Part shown: in pieces, positions 9,618-19,004 of the stretch
Numbering within the stretch: the first letter of the stretch is position 1
Layout: every line of letters starts with the position of its first letter
Assembly (NCBI RefSeq): GCF_013409645.1
Contig: NZ_JACCBG010000001.1
Location: 744,001-808,000, forward strand
Source: Nocardioides panaciterrulae
Lineage (GTDB): Bacteria > Actinomycetota > Actinomycetes > Propionibacteriales > Nocardioidaceae
Reading direction: 5' to 3'
DNA length: 64,000 nt
The notes under the pieces: generated by a model
What the model was told of the DNA's origin: nothing
What the model saw: only the letters and a program-made list of their open reading frames with translations
Database searches by the model: none
Program-made: the position numbers and the translations under genes

Positions 9618-10982
9618 ATGATGAGGCACCGGCGTGGCACGGTTGGCAACGACAGTAACGTCCGTCACAGTGGTCGCATCATGAGCTCGGCTGAGCCGGG
9701 GCGCGCAGGCGCCCGTCACGCCACGGGGTCCGTGGACGGGGCAGGCCGGTCCGGGGGGCCCTGGCTGATGCTGGCCGTCGCCACGCTCGGGTTCGCCCTC
9801 AACTTCTGGGCCTGGGCCCTGATCAGCCCGCTCGGACCGCTGTTCCGCGAGCAGGGCACCCTCGGGAGCCTGAGCGAGTCCGACGTCGCCCTGATGGTCG
9901 CCGTCCCGGTGATCGTCGGGTCGCTGGGCCGGATCGTCGTCGGGGCGCTCACCGACCGGCTCGGCGGCCGGGTGATGTTCCCGCTGGTCTCGGCGGCCAC
10001 GATCGTGCCGATCCTGTTCCTGGCGTTCTTCGCGCTGGACTCCTACACGCTGATCCTGGTCGGCGGCTTCTTCCTCGGCATCGCCGGCACCTCGTTCGCG
10101 GTCGGCGTGCCGTTCGTGAACGCGTGGTTCCCGCCCGAGCGGCGCGGCCTCGCGGTCGGCATCTTCGGCGCCGGCATGGGCGGGACCGCCATCAGCGCGC
10201 TCACCACCGTGAAGCTCTACACCAACGTCGGCGAGAAGGCGCCGTTCCTCCTCACCGCCGCGGCGCTCGCGATCTACGCGGTGGTCGCCTGGGTGGTGCT
10301 GCGCGACGCGCCGGGCCGCACCCCGCCCACCACCTCGCTCGTCCAGCGGGTGGTCGCCAACGCCCGGCTGCCGATCTCCTGGCAGGCCTGCCTGCTCTAC
10401 GCCGTCGCCTTCGGCGGGTACGTCGCGTTCTCGGTCTACCTGCCCGCCTACCTCAAGACCGACTACGGGCTCACCCCCGCCGACGCCGCGAACCGGATGG
10501 CCGGCTTCGTCGTGGTCGCGGTGGTGATGCGCCCGGTCGGCGGCTGGCTCTCCGACCGCATCGGCCCGGTGCCGGTGCTCGCGGCCGGGTACGCCGTGGT
10601 CGTCGTCGGCGCCGGGGTGGCCGCGACCCACCCGATCCTCGAGCACGTCGGCACCGTCGCGTTCCTCGCGATGGCCGCCGCGCTCGGCTCGGGCAGCGGC
10701 GCGACGTTCGCGCTGATCGCCCGGGTCACCGAGCCCTCGCGGGTCGGTGGGGTGACCGGCCTGGTCGGCGCCGCCGGCGGCCTCGGCGGCTTCGTGCCGC
10801 CGCTGGTCATGGGCTACGTCTACGGCCGCACCGACTCCTACGCCATCGGCCTGTGGCTGCTCGCGGCCACGGCCGCGCTGACACTGCTGCTCACGCTGAC
10901 CGTCGTGCGGCGCACCGAGCGCGAGCACGCCGCCGCGATCAGCGCTCGCTCGGCCTCCCCGGGCGGAGCACGGAGCGCGTGA
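9618..10982 (+). CDS. narK: Nitrate/nitrite MFS transporter NarK
   Basis: The protein has 454 residues, about 12 transmembrane helices and a long N-terminal cytoplasmic tail. GGAGGAG stands directly before a double ATG at 9618/9621. An internal ATG at 9681 has a poor ribosome site but would give a more typical N-terminus. NarK signatures are present: GIAGTSFAVGVPFVNAWFP and RRGLAVGIFGAGMGG in the first half (nitrate signature), and a similar Gly-rich stretch (GGVTGLVGAAGGLGGFVPP) in the second. It imports nitrate and/or exports nitrite to serve the reductase downstream. Its 3' end overlaps the convergent TDT gene by 44 bp. Confidence 0.93.
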   Translation: MMRHRRGTVGNDSNVRHSGRIMSSAEPGRAGARHATGSVDGAGRSGGPWLMLAVATLGFALNFWAWALISPLGPLFREQGTLGSLSESDVALMVAVPVIVGSLGRIVVGALTDRLGGRVMFPLVSAATIVPILFLAFFALDSYTLILVGGFFLGIAGTSFAVGVPFVNAWFPPERRGLAVGIFGAGMGGTAISALTTVKLYTNVGEKAPFLLTAAALAIYAVVAWVVLRDAPGRTPPTTSLVQRVVANARLPISWQACLLYAVAFGGYVAFSVYLPAYLKTDYGLTPADAANRMAGFVVVAVVMRPVGGWLSDRIGPVPVLAAGYAVVVVGAGVAATHPILEHVGTVAFLAMAAALGSGSGATFALIARVTEPSRVGGVTGLVGAAGGLGGFVPPLVMGYVYGRTDSYAIGLWLLAATAALTLLLTLTVVRRTEREHAAAISARSASPGGARSA

Positions 10983-11997
10983 GATGACCCAGCATGCTGA
11001 CGAGCACGACCAGCCACACCGTGAGGGCCACCCACAGCTCCGCGCGGCCGACGGCGTGGACCACCGGCAGGTGGTCGGCCTCGCCGAGGTAGATCCCGGC
11101 CACGGCGTACATCCCCAGCGGGAAGACGATGCTCCACAGCGTCGGCTCGTAGCGCAGCGGGACGCGCCGGCTCACGTGTCGCCACCAGCCCGCCGCGACC
11201 AGGGCCGGGATCAGCCAGGTGGCGAACGCCCAGAACACCACGGCCAGCCCGGCGATCAGCCCACGCGTCGCGTCGACCATGGGGGCGTCGGCCATCTCGA
11301 CGATGCGGGCGCCCGCCAGCACGGTGATCGACAGCGCGCCCATGGAGACCCAGTACGGCGGGGTCAGGTCCTCGGGGCCGAGCTCGTAGAGCATCAGCCG
11401 CAGGGCCACGCACACCCCCGTGGCGGCGTAGAGGAAGACGCCGACCGACCAGGAGACGACCGCCAGCAGGGCCAGCTCGCGCCGGCCCTGCGCCACGGCC
11501 GGCTCGAGGCTGGCCGCGGCCGCGGCGACCGACTCGCTGGCCACCACCCAGATGAACCAGGTGCCGTTGGCGGTGGCGAGCACCGGTCGCGGCTGCGGAC
11601 CGAGCACGGCGGTCCACGGCACCACGTAGCCCAGGGCGAGCCAGCCCGCGACCGCGAGGGCCAGCAGCACCGCCGTGGCCCCCTGGTGCCCGGTCATGCC
11701 CAACCGCACCCCCAGCACGTCGGCGCCCGCGATCGTGGTGAAGAAGCCGAAGGCCCGGCGCGGGTCGAGGAGGTCCTCCACCATCGCGCGGCGGTAGGCC
11801 ACGAGCCGCCAGGCGGTGAGCGCCACCAGCACCACGAACGCCACCACGCAGACCGCCAGCAGCAGCTCGGACAGCACCTCGACGCCCTCGAGGGCGGTGC
11901 CCACCGACAGGATCCCGGTCGCCATGACCAGCGCGAAGTAGCCCGGCGTGAGGCCCTCGACGGCACGGGCCAGGCGGTCACCGAGGGACTCCGGCAC
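10939..11997 (-). CDS. TDT/SLAC1-family membrane channel or transporter (TehA-like)
   Basis: The protein has 352 residues from the GTG at 11997 (a GTG at 12000 adds one residue). About ten transmembrane helices begin with LTPGYFALVMATGILSVG, the typical opening of the tellurite-resistance/dicarboxylate transporter (TDT) family. TAACCT at 12004-12009 stands six bases before the GTG at 11997, suggesting a leaderless transcript. It is enclosed between narK (44-bp convergent overlap) and narG (divergent, about 90 bp). Family members include malate permease, TehA and plant SLAC/SLAH anion channels that pass nitrate, so a nitrate or nitrite conduit is plausible here but unproven. Confidence 0.8.
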   Translation of the reverse strand: MPESLGDRLARAVEGLTPGYFALVMATGILSVGTALEGVEVLSELLLAVCVVAFVVLVALTAWRLVAYRRAMVEDLLDPRRAFGFFTTIAGADVLGVRLGMTGHQGATAVLLALAVAGWLALGYVVPWTAVLGPQPRPVLATANGTWFIWVVASESVAAAAASLEPAVAQGRRELALLAVVSWSVGVFLYAATGVCVALRLMLYELGPEDLTPPYWVSMGALSITVLAGARIVEMADAPMVDATRGLIAGLAVVFWAFATWLIPALVAAGWWRHVSRRVPLRYEPTLWSIVFPLGMYAVAGIYLGEADHLPVVHAVGRAELWVALTVWLVVLVSMLGHLTRSVLRPGRPSER

Positions 11998-12029
11998 CAC
12001 AGCAGGTTAACCATCCGACGAACAGTTCC

Positions 12030-12052
12030 GGCGGGCTTCGAGGGAAGCCGCC
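12030..12052 (+). promoter_or_regulatory. Stem-loop in the TDT-narG divergent region
   Basis: Arms 12030-12039 (GGCGGGCTTC) and 12044-12052 (GAAGCCGCC) pair with a single bulged G around a four-base loop. The 86-bp gap must hold promoters for both genes, so this may be an operator or part of the narG leader. Confidence 0.4.
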
Positions 12053-12086
12053 GCCCCACACGACGCGAGACCGGGAAGGTGGCTCA

Positions 12087-15000
12087 GTGAACGAGGTGCG
12101 AGCAGGCGAGAAGCGGGACCCGCAGGTGGGCCTGGACGGGGGCCTGGCCGAGGCGCTGGTCCGCAGCCGGCGCTACTTCACCCGCGGGGAGGTGTCCGAG
12201 GACCTGCGGACGCTGACCAAGCAGGGCGGGCGCGCCGCCGACGACTTCTACCGGGACCGGTGGAGCCACGACAAGGTGGTGCGCTCCACCCACGGGGTGA
12301 ACTGCACCGGGTCGTGCTCGTGGAAGGTCTACGTCAAGGACGGGATCATCACCTGGGAGACCCAGCAGACCGACTACCCCTCGGTCGGGCCGGACTCCCC
12401 GGAGTACGAGCCCCGCGGCTGCCCCCGCGGCGCGGCGTTCTCCTGGTACACCTATAGCCCGACCCGGGTGCGCTACCCCTACGTCCGCGGCGTGCTGCTG
12501 CAGATGTTCCGCGAGGCCAAGCGCCAGCACGACGGTGACCCGGTCCGCGCGTGGGAGCACATCGTCGAGAACCCGCTGCGCGCGAAGGCCTACAAGTCCG
12601 CGCGCGGCAAGGGCGGGCTGGTCCGCGCCACCTGGGAGGAGGCCGTCGAGATCGTCGCGGCCGCGCACGTGCACACGATCAAGAAGTACGGCCCCGACCG
12701 GGTCGCCGGCTTCTCGCCGATCCCCGCGATGTCGATGGTCTCCCACGCCTCGGGCGCGCGGTTCGTCAACCTCATCGGCGGCTCGATGCTGAGCTTCTAC
12801 GACTGGTACGCCGACCTGCCGGTCGCCTCCCCGCAGGTCTTCGGCGACCAGACCGACGTCCCGGAGTCCGGCGACTGGTGGAACGCCGGCTACCTGATCA
12901 TGTGGGGCTCGAACCTGCCGGTCACCCGCACGCCCGACGCGCACTGGATGACCGAGGCCCGCTACCGCGGCCAGAAGGTGATCGCGGTGGCCCCCGACTA
13001 CGCCGACAACGTGAAGTTCGCCGACGAGTGGTTGGCGGCCAAGCCGGGCACCGACGCCGCGCTGGCGATGGCGATGGGCCACGTCGTGCTCAAGGAGTTC
13101 TTCGTCGACCGGACCACGCCGTACTTCTCCGACTACGTCAAGCGCCACACCGACCTGCCCTACCTGGTGAAGCTCGACGAGGTCCCGACCGGCGCGGCGA
13201 GCGGGAGCGGCGGATCGGCCGGGAGCGACAGGGTCTTCACGGCGGGCAAGTTCCTGACCGCCGCGGACCTCCCGGCGCACGAGCACGACGAGAACGCCGC
13301 GTTCAAGACGGTCCTGATCGACGCGCGCACCGACCAGCCCACGGTCCCCAACGGGTCCCTCGGGCACCGCTTCGGCGACACCGGGGCCGGGCGCTGGAAC
13401 CTCGACCTGGGGGAGGTCGACCCCAAGCTGTCGCTGATCGACACCTCGGCCGACTCGGTGCTGGTGCGGCTGCCGCGCTTCGACACCCCCGACGGCGCCG
13501 CGGCCGACCTGCCCCGCGGCGTGCCGGTGCGGCGGGTCGGCGGCCACCTGGTGACGACGGTCTTCGACCTGCTGCTCGCCCAGTACGGCGTCGGCCGCAC
13601 CATGGGCGGGCCGAGCCTGCCGGGGGAGTGGGCCACCTCGTACGACGACCCCGAGTCGCCGTACACGCCCGCCTGGCAGGAGTCGATCACCGGCGTGCCG
13701 GCCGCGGCGGCCGCCCGGATCGGCCGCGAGTTCGCGCAGAACGCCGAGGACTCGCACGGCCGGTCGATGATCGTGATGGGCGCGGGCACCAACCACTGGT
13801 TCCACTCCGACACGATCTACCGGGCGTTCCTGACGCTGACCACGCTGACCGGCTGCCAGGGCGTCAACGGGGGCGGCTGGGCGCACTACGTCGGCCAGGA
13901 GAAGGTGCGGCCGCTCACCGGCTACACCCAGGTGGCCAACGCGCTGGACTGGAACCGGCCGCCGCGCAACATGATCCAGACCGCCTACTGGTATCTCCAC
14001 ACCAACCAGTTCCGCTACGACCAGTTCGGCGCGGACACGCTCTCGGCCACCACGGGCAGCGGCCAGCTCGCCGGCAAGTCCACCGCCGACGTGATCGCGC
14101 AGAGCGCCCGGATGGGCTGGATGCCGTCGTACCCCACCTTCAACCGCAACCCGCTCACGCTGAGCGACGACGCGGCCGCGGCCGGCAAGCCGGCCGGCGA
14201 GTACGTCGTGGAGCAGCTCCGGTCGGGCGAGCTCGACTTCGCCGGCGAGGACCCGGACGCCCCCGAGAACTTTCCGCGGATCCTGTCGATCTGGCGGGCG
14301 AACCTGCTCGGCTCCTCGGGCAAGGGCAACGAGTACTTCCTCAAGCACCTGCTCGGGGCGGACTCCTCGCTGCGGGCGACCGAGACGCCGCCGGCCCAGC
14401 GCCCCGTCGACGTGACGTGGCGCGACCGGGCCCCCGAGGGGAAGCTCGACCTGCTGTTGACCCTGGACTTCCGCCAGACCAGCACCACGATCTTCTCCGA
14501 CGTCGTGCTGCCCGCCGCCACCTGGTACGAGAAGCACGACCTCAACACCACCGACATGCACCCGTTCGTGCACTCCTTCAACCCGGCGATCGCGCCGCCG
14601 TGGCAGACCCGCACCGACTGGGACGCCTGGCAGACGATCGCGGCGAAGTTCAGCGAGCTCGCGGCCACCCACCTCGGGGTCCGCAAGGACGTGGTGGCGG
14701 TCCCGCTGATGCACGACACCCCGGACGCGATGGCCAACCCGCACGGCGTGGTCCGCGACTGGAAGAAGGGCGAGTGCGAGCCGGTCCCGGGCGTGACGAT
14801 GCCGAGGATCGTCGAGGTCGAGCGCGACTTCGGCGCGATCGCCGAGAAGATGAACGCGCTCGGGCCGCTGATGGACACCCTGGGCGCGACCACGAAGGGC
14901 GTCACCTTCGAGCTCTCGGAGCAGGTCGAGTACCTGCGGCACAAGAACGGCGCCGTGCGCGGTGGCGTGGCCGACGGCCGGCCCTCGCTCCAGCGCGACG

Positions 15001-15899
15001 TGCACGTGTGCGAGACGATCCTGGCGCTGTCCGGCACCACCAACGGGCACCTGGCCACCCAGGGGTTCAAGACGCTCGAGAAGCGCACCGGGGTGAAGCT
15101 GGCCGACCTGGCCGAGGAGCACGAGGGCAAGCAGATCACCTTCACGGACACCCAGGGCCCCCCGGTGCCGGTGATCACCTCGCCGGAGTGGTCGGGCTCC
15201 GAGACCGGCGGGCGGCGCTACTCGCCGTTCACGATCAACGTGGAGCGCAAGAAGCCCTGGCACACGCTCACCGGGCGCATGCACTTCTACCTCGACCACG
15301 ACTGGATGACCGAGCTCGGTGAGGGGCTGCCGGTCTACCGGCCGCCGCTGAACATGGCGGCGCTGTTCGCCGAGCCCGCGCTCGGCACGGTCTCCGACGG
15401 GTCCGGGGGCCCCGACGGCTCCGGCGGCTCGGCCGGCGTGGAGGGCCTGACGGTGCGCTACCTCACCCCGCACAACAAGTGGTCGATCCACTCGGAGTAC
15501 CAGGACAACCTGTTCATGCTGTCGCTCTCGCGCGGCGGCCAGAACATCTGGATGAGCGACCGCGACGCCGCCAAGGTCGGGATCGAGGACAACGACTGGA
15601 TCGAGGCGGTCAACCGCAACGGTGTCGTGGTCGCCCGGGCGATCGTCTCGCACCGGATGCCCGAGGGGACGGTGTACATGTACCACGCCCAGGACCGGCT
15701 GATCGACGTCCCGCTCGCGGAGACGTCGGGCAAGCGCGGCGGCATCCACAACTCGCTCACCCGCCTGCTGGTCAAGCCGTCGCACCTGATCGGCGGCTAC
15801 GCCCAGCTGAGCTTCGCGTTCAACTACCTCGGTCCCACCGGCAACCAGCGCGACGAGGTCACGATCATCCGCAAGCGCTCCCAGGAGGTCCAGTACTGA
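12087..15899 (+). CDS. narG: Respiratory nitrate reductase alpha subunit
   Basis: The protein has 1270 residues, slightly longer than E. coli NarG (1247), with a GTG start after GGGAAGGT. This molybdo-bis(MGD) catalytic subunit reduces nitrate to nitrite on the cytoplasmic face. The FS0 [4Fe-4S] ligands are H69, C73, C77 and C112 (HGVNCTGSCSW). The molybdenum-ligand Asp is D243 in YDWYADLPVASPQ, the equivalent of Asp222 in E. coli. No Tat signal is seen, as expected. Two Gly/Ser-rich insertions are present (about residues 370-380 and 1110-1122). The stop overlaps the narH start. Confidence 0.98.
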   Translation: MNEVRAGEKRDPQVGLDGGLAEALVRSRRYFTRGEVSEDLRTLTKQGGRAADDFYRDRWSHDKVVRSTHGVNCTGSCSWKVYVKDGIITWETQQTDYPSVGPDSPEYEPRGCPRGAAFSWYTYSPTRVRYPYVRGVLLQMFREAKRQHDGDPVRAWEHIVENPLRAKAYKSARGKGGLVRATWEEAVEIVAAAHVHTIKKYGPDRVAGFSPIPAMSMVSHASGARFVNLIGGSMLSFYDWYADLPVASPQVFGDQTDVPESGDWWNAGYLIMWGSNLPVTRTPDAHWMTEARYRGQKVIAVAPDYADNVKFADEWLAAKPGTDAALAMAMGHVVLKEFFVDRTTPYFSDYVKRHTDLPYLVKLDEVPTGAASGSGGSAGSDRVFTAGKFLTAADLPAHEHDENAAFKTVLIDARTDQPTVPNGSLGHRFGDTGAGRWNLDLGEVDPKLSLIDTSADSVLVRLPRFDTPDGAAADLPRGVPVRRVGGHLVTTVFDLLLAQYGVGRTMGGPSLPGEWATSYDDPESPYTPAWQESITGVPAAAAARIGREFAQNAEDSHGRSMIVMGAGTNHWFHSDTIYRAFLTLTTLTGCQGVNGGGWAHYVGQEKVRPLTGYTQVANALDWNRPPRNMIQTAYWYLHTNQFRYDQFGADTLSATTGSGQLAGKSTADVIAQSARMGWMPSYPTFNRNPLTLSDDAAAAGKPAGEYVVEQLRSGELDFAGEDPDAPENFPRILSIWRANLLGSSGKGNEYFLKHLLGADSSLRATETPPAQRPVDVTWRDRAPEGKLDLLLTLDFRQTSTTIFSDVVLPAATWYEKHDLNTTDMHPFVHSFNPAIAPPWQTRTDWDAWQTIAAKFSELAATHLGVRKDVVAVPLMHDTPDAMANPHGVVRDWKKGECEPVPGVTMPRIVEVERDFGAIAEKMNALGPLMDTLGATTKGVTFELSEQVEYLRHKNGAVRGGVADGRPSLQRDVHVCETILALSGTTNGHLATQGFKTLEKRTGVKLADLAEEHEGKQITFTDTQGPPVPVITSPEWSGSETGGRRYSPFTINVERKKPWHTLTGRMHFYLDHDWMTELGEGLPVYRPPLNMAALFAEPALGTVSDGSGGPDGSGGSAGVEGLTVRYLTPHNKWSIHSEYQDNLFMLSLSRGGQNIWMSDRDAAKVGIEDNDWIEAVNRNGVVVARAIVSHRMPEGTVYMYHAQDRLIDVPLAETSGKRGGIHNSLTRLLVKPSHLIGGYAQLSFAFNYLGPTGNQRDEVTIIRKRSQEVQY

Positions 15900-17572
15900 T
15901 GCGCGTCATGGCCCAGATGGCGATGGTGATGAACCTCGACAAGTGCATCGGCTGCCACACCTGCTCGGTGACCTGCAAGCAGGCGTGGACCAACCGCTCC
16001 GGCACCGAGTACGTCTGGTTCAACAACGTGGAGACGCGGCCCGGCCTCGGCTACCCGCGCACCTACGAGGACCAGGAGAAGTGGCGAGGGGGCTGGACGC
16101 TCAACAAGCGCGGCCGGCTCGCGCTCAAGGGCGGCGGCCGGTTCAAGAAGCTGCTGACGATCTTCTCCAACCCCAAGCTGCCCTCGATCGGCGAGTACTA
16201 CGAGCCGTGGACCTACGACTACGCCACGCTCACCGAGGCGCCCGCCCAGGAGCACACCCCGGTCGCACGGCCCAAGTCGCTGATCTCCGGCAAGGACATG
16301 AAGATCGAGTGGTCGGCCAACTGGGACGACGACCTCGGCGGCTCGACCGCGAACACCAGCCGCGACCCGATGCTGAAGAAGATCGGCGACAAGGTGAAGT
16401 TCGAGTTCGAGCAGACGTTCATGTTCTACCTGCCGCGGATCTGCGAGCACTGCCTGAACCCCTCCTGCGCGGCGTCGTGCCCCAGCGGTGCGATCTACAA
16501 GCGCGCGGAGGACGGGATCGTGCTGGTCGACCAGGACAAGTGCCGGGGCTGGCGGATGTGCGTCTCGGGCTGCCCGTACAAGAAGGTCTACTTCAACCAC
16601 CGCACCGGCAAGGCCGAGAAGTGCACGTTCTGCTTCCCGCGGATCGAGGTCGGGCTGCCGACGGTCTGCTCGGAGACGTGCGTGGGCCGGCTGCGCTACA
16701 TCGGCCTGATGCTGTACGACGCCGACAAGGTGCTCGAGGCCGCGTCGACCACCGACGAGCACGGCCTGTACGAGGCGCAGCGCGAGGTGTTCCTCGACCC
16801 GCACGACCCGGCGGTCATCCGGGCGGCCGAGCACGCCGGGATCCCGCGGGACTGGGTGGACGCCGCGCAGCGCTCGCCGATCCACGCCCTGATCAACAAG
16901 TACAAGGTCGCGCTGCCGCTGCATCCGGAGTACCGCACGATGCCGATGGTCTGGTACATCCCGCCGCTGTCGCCGGTCGTCGACGTGGTGCGCGACACCG
17001 GTGAGGACGCCGAGGACCAGGGCAACCTGTTCGCCGCGATCGACGCGCTGCGGATCCCGATCGAGTACCTCGCCGAGCTGTTCACCGCCGGCGACGTGGC
17101 GCCGGTCGACGCCGTGCTCAAGAAGCTCGCCGCGATGCGCTCCTACATGCGCGACATCAACATGGGCCGCGACCCGGACGGCTCGATCCCGGCGGCGGTC
17201 GGGATGAGCGAGGAGGACATGTACGACATGTACCGGCTGCTCGCGATCGCCAAGTACGACGAGCGCTACGTCATCCCGCCGGCCCACGCCGAGCAGGCGC
17301 ACTCACTCGAGGAGCTGGCCACCGAGTGCTCCCTGGACTACGAGGGCGGCCCCGGCATGGGCGGCTCGGGACCGTTCGGCGAGGGGTCCGGGGCGCCGAC
17401 GCCGATCGCGGTCGAGAACTTCCAGATGCTCCAGGGCCGGCAGACCGCCGACACCGTCGCCGCGCCCGCGGGCAAGGCCTCGCGGGTCAACCTGCTGAAC
17501 TGGGACGGCAAGGGCTCGCCGCCCGGGCTGTTCCCGCCCAAGCCCGAGCAGCACGAGGAGTCGGAGCAGTGA
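15899..17572 (+). CDS. narH: Respiratory nitrate reductase beta subunit
   Basis: The protein has 557 residues; its ATG overlaps the narG stop (TGATG). It carries four iron-sulfur clusters between NarI hemes and NarG. All four ligand groups are visible: CIGCHTCSVTCKQAW, CEHCLNPSCAASCPSG, CRGWRMCVSGCPYKK (Trp replaces one Cys, giving the [3Fe-4S] cluster) and CTFCFPRIEVG with the later CSETCVGR. The length is a little above E. coli NarH (512), with extra sequence in the C-terminal tail. narJ starts within its stop codon. Confidence 0.98.
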   Translation: MRVMAQMAMVMNLDKCIGCHTCSVTCKQAWTNRSGTEYVWFNNVETRPGLGYPRTYEDQEKWRGGWTLNKRGRLALKGGGRFKKLLTIFSNPKLPSIGEYYEPWTYDYATLTEAPAQEHTPVARPKSLISGKDMKIEWSANWDDDLGGSTANTSRDPMLKKIGDKVKFEFEQTFMFYLPRICEHCLNPSCAASCPSGAIYKRAEDGIVLVDQDKCRGWRMCVSGCPYKKVYFNHRTGKAEKCTFCFPRIEVGLPTVCSETCVGRLRYIGLMLYDADKVLEAASTTDEHGLYEAQREVFLDPHDPAVIRAAEHAGIPRDWVDAAQRSPIHALINKYKVALPLHPEYRTMPMVWYIPPLSPVVDVVRDTGEDAEDQGNLFAAIDALRIPIEYLAELFTAGDVAPVDAVLKKLAAMRSYMRDINMGRDPDGSIPAAVGMSEEDMYDMYRLLAIAKYDERYVIPPAHAEQAHSLEELATECSLDYEGGPGMGGSGPFGEGSGAPTPIAVENFQMLQGRQTADTVAAPAGKASRVNLLNWDGKGSPPGLFPPKPEQHEESEQ

Positions 17573-18288
17573 GCCGCAAGCCGCCGGCCCCGGCCCTCCC
17601 GGCCGAGCAGCTGCTGATCGCCTGGCAGTCGGCCTCGCTGCTGCTGGGCTACCCCGACGAGGAGCTGCTCGACCGGCTCGACCTGATCCGGCGCGCGTCG
17701 GAGCGGCTGCCGGCGCCGGTGGGTGGCCCCCTCCGCGCGACCGCCGACCGGCTGCGGTCCACCCCGCTGGGGGAGCTCCAGGCCGACTACGTCGAGACGT
17801 TCGACAACCGGCGCCGCTGCAACCTCTTCCTGACCTACTTCGCCCACGGGGACACCCGCAAGCGGGGGATGGCGCTGCTGAGGTTCAAGCAGACCTACCT
17901 TGGCTCGGGGTTCGTGCTCGACGACAGCGAGCTGCCCGACCACCTGTGCGTGGTGCTCGAGTACGCCGCGACCGTCGACCAGGACCTCGGCCGCCAGCTC
18001 ATCCTCGACCACCGGGCGGGCCTGGAGCTGCTGCGGCTCTCGCTGCGGGACCGGGACTCGGTGTGGGGCCCGGCGGTCGACGCCGTGACCGCCACGCTGC
18101 CGCCGCTGCGCGGCGGCGAGCTGGACGCCGTACGCCGCCTCGCCGCCGAGGGTCCGCCCGAGGAGGAGGTGGGGCTCGCCCCGTTCGCCGCCCCGTCGTT
18201 CAGCCCGGACTCGGCGGCCGGCGCGGCGGCCGGCGCGTCGCCCGAGCAGACCCTGTTGCCCATGCCCTCGTTCCCGGGAGCCCGCTGA
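17569..18288 (+). CDS. narJ: Nitrate reductase assembly chaperone NarJ
   Basis: The protein has 239 residues; GTG overlaps the narH stop (GTGA). NarJ-type chaperones hold apo-NarGH until molybdenum cofactor insertion and membrane docking. The core has YVETFDNRRRCNLFLTYFAHGDTRKRG, characteristic of the actinobacterial NarJ branch, and DHLCVVLEYAA. The C-terminal 40 residues are Ala/Pro/Gly-rich and probably disordered. It lies in the canonical narGHJI order. Confidence 0.95.
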   Translation: MSRKPPAPALPAEQLLIAWQSASLLLGYPDEELLDRLDLIRRASERLPAPVGGPLRATADRLRSTPLGELQADYVETFDNRRRCNLFLTYFAHGDTRKRGMALLRFKQTYLGSGFVLDDSELPDHLCVVLEYAATVDQDLGRQLILDHRAGLELLRLSLRDRDSVWGPAVDAVTATLPPLRGGELDAVRRLAAEGPPEEEVGLAPFAAPSFSPDSAAGAAAGASPEQTLLPMPSFPGAR

Positions 18289-19004
18289 TGAATGAGTTCC
18301 TGTTCGTGGTCGTCCCCTACATCTGCCTGACGACGTTCGTGGTCGGGCACCTGTGGCGCTACCGCTACGACAAGTTCGGCTGGACCACCCGCTCCTCCCA
18401 GCTCTACGAGAACCGGCTGCTGCGGATCGGTAGCCCGCTGTTCCACTTCGGCATCATCGGGGTCTTCTTCGGCCACGTGGTCGGCCTCGGCATCCCCGAG
18501 TCGTGGACCTCGGCCGTGGGGATCTCGGAAGGGCTCTACCACTTCCTGGCGGTCTCGGTCGGGGCGCTGGCGGGCCTCGCGACCGTCGTCGGCCTGGGCA
18601 TCCTGATCTACCGGCGACGCACCGTCGGTCCGGTCTTCTCGGTCACGACCCGGATGGACAAGGTGATGTACGTCTTCCTGGCGGTGGTGATCCTGCTCGG
18701 GCTCTACAACACCGTGGCCGCCAACATCGCCGGTGACTACAACTACCGCGAGGGCGTCTCGATCTGGTTCCGCGGGATCTTCCGCTTCCAGCTGCACCCC
18801 GGGCTGATGGCCGACGCGCCGTGGAGCTTCCAGCTGCACGGGCTGGTCGCGATGGCGCTGTTCGCACTGTGGCCGTTCACCCGGCTGGTGCACGTGTTCA
18901 GCGCACCGCTGGGCTACCTGACCCGGCCCTACATCGTCTACCGCAGCCGGGACGTGCAGCTGGGCTCGCACCGGCCGCGGCGGGGCTGGGACCGGGTCGG
19001 CTGA
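18288..19004 (+). CDS. narI: Respiratory nitrate reductase gamma subunit (cytochrome b)
   Basis: The protein has 238 residues; the ATG overlaps the narJ stop. Five transmembrane helices begin MNEFLFVVVPYICLTTFVVGHLWRYR. NarI binds two b hemes and oxidises menaquinol. Candidate heme ligands are H53 and H63 in FHFGIIGVFFGHVVG and two histidines in the last helix (FQLHGLVAMALFALWPFTRLVHVF). Its stop overlaps the start of the hemerythrin-like gene, making that gene a coupled fifth member of the operon. Confidence 0.96.
   Translation: MNEFLFVVVPYICLTTFVVGHLWRYRYDKFGWTTRSSQLYENRLLRIGSPLFHFGIIGVFFGHVVGLGIPESWTSAVGISEGLYHFLAVSVGALAGLATVVGLGILIYRRRTVGPVFSVTTRMDKVMYVFLAVVILLGLYNTVAANIAGDYNYREGVSIWFRGIFRFQLHPGLMADAPWSFQLHGLVAMALFALWPFTRLVHVFSAPLGYLTRPYIVYRSRDVQLGSHRPRRGWDRVG

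Noticed and set aside
12084..15785. Long antisense open frame opposite narG
   Set aside because: It is a shadow of the narG reading frame caused by GC-rich codon structure. It has an Arg/Val/His/Gly-biased composition and no recognisable domain.
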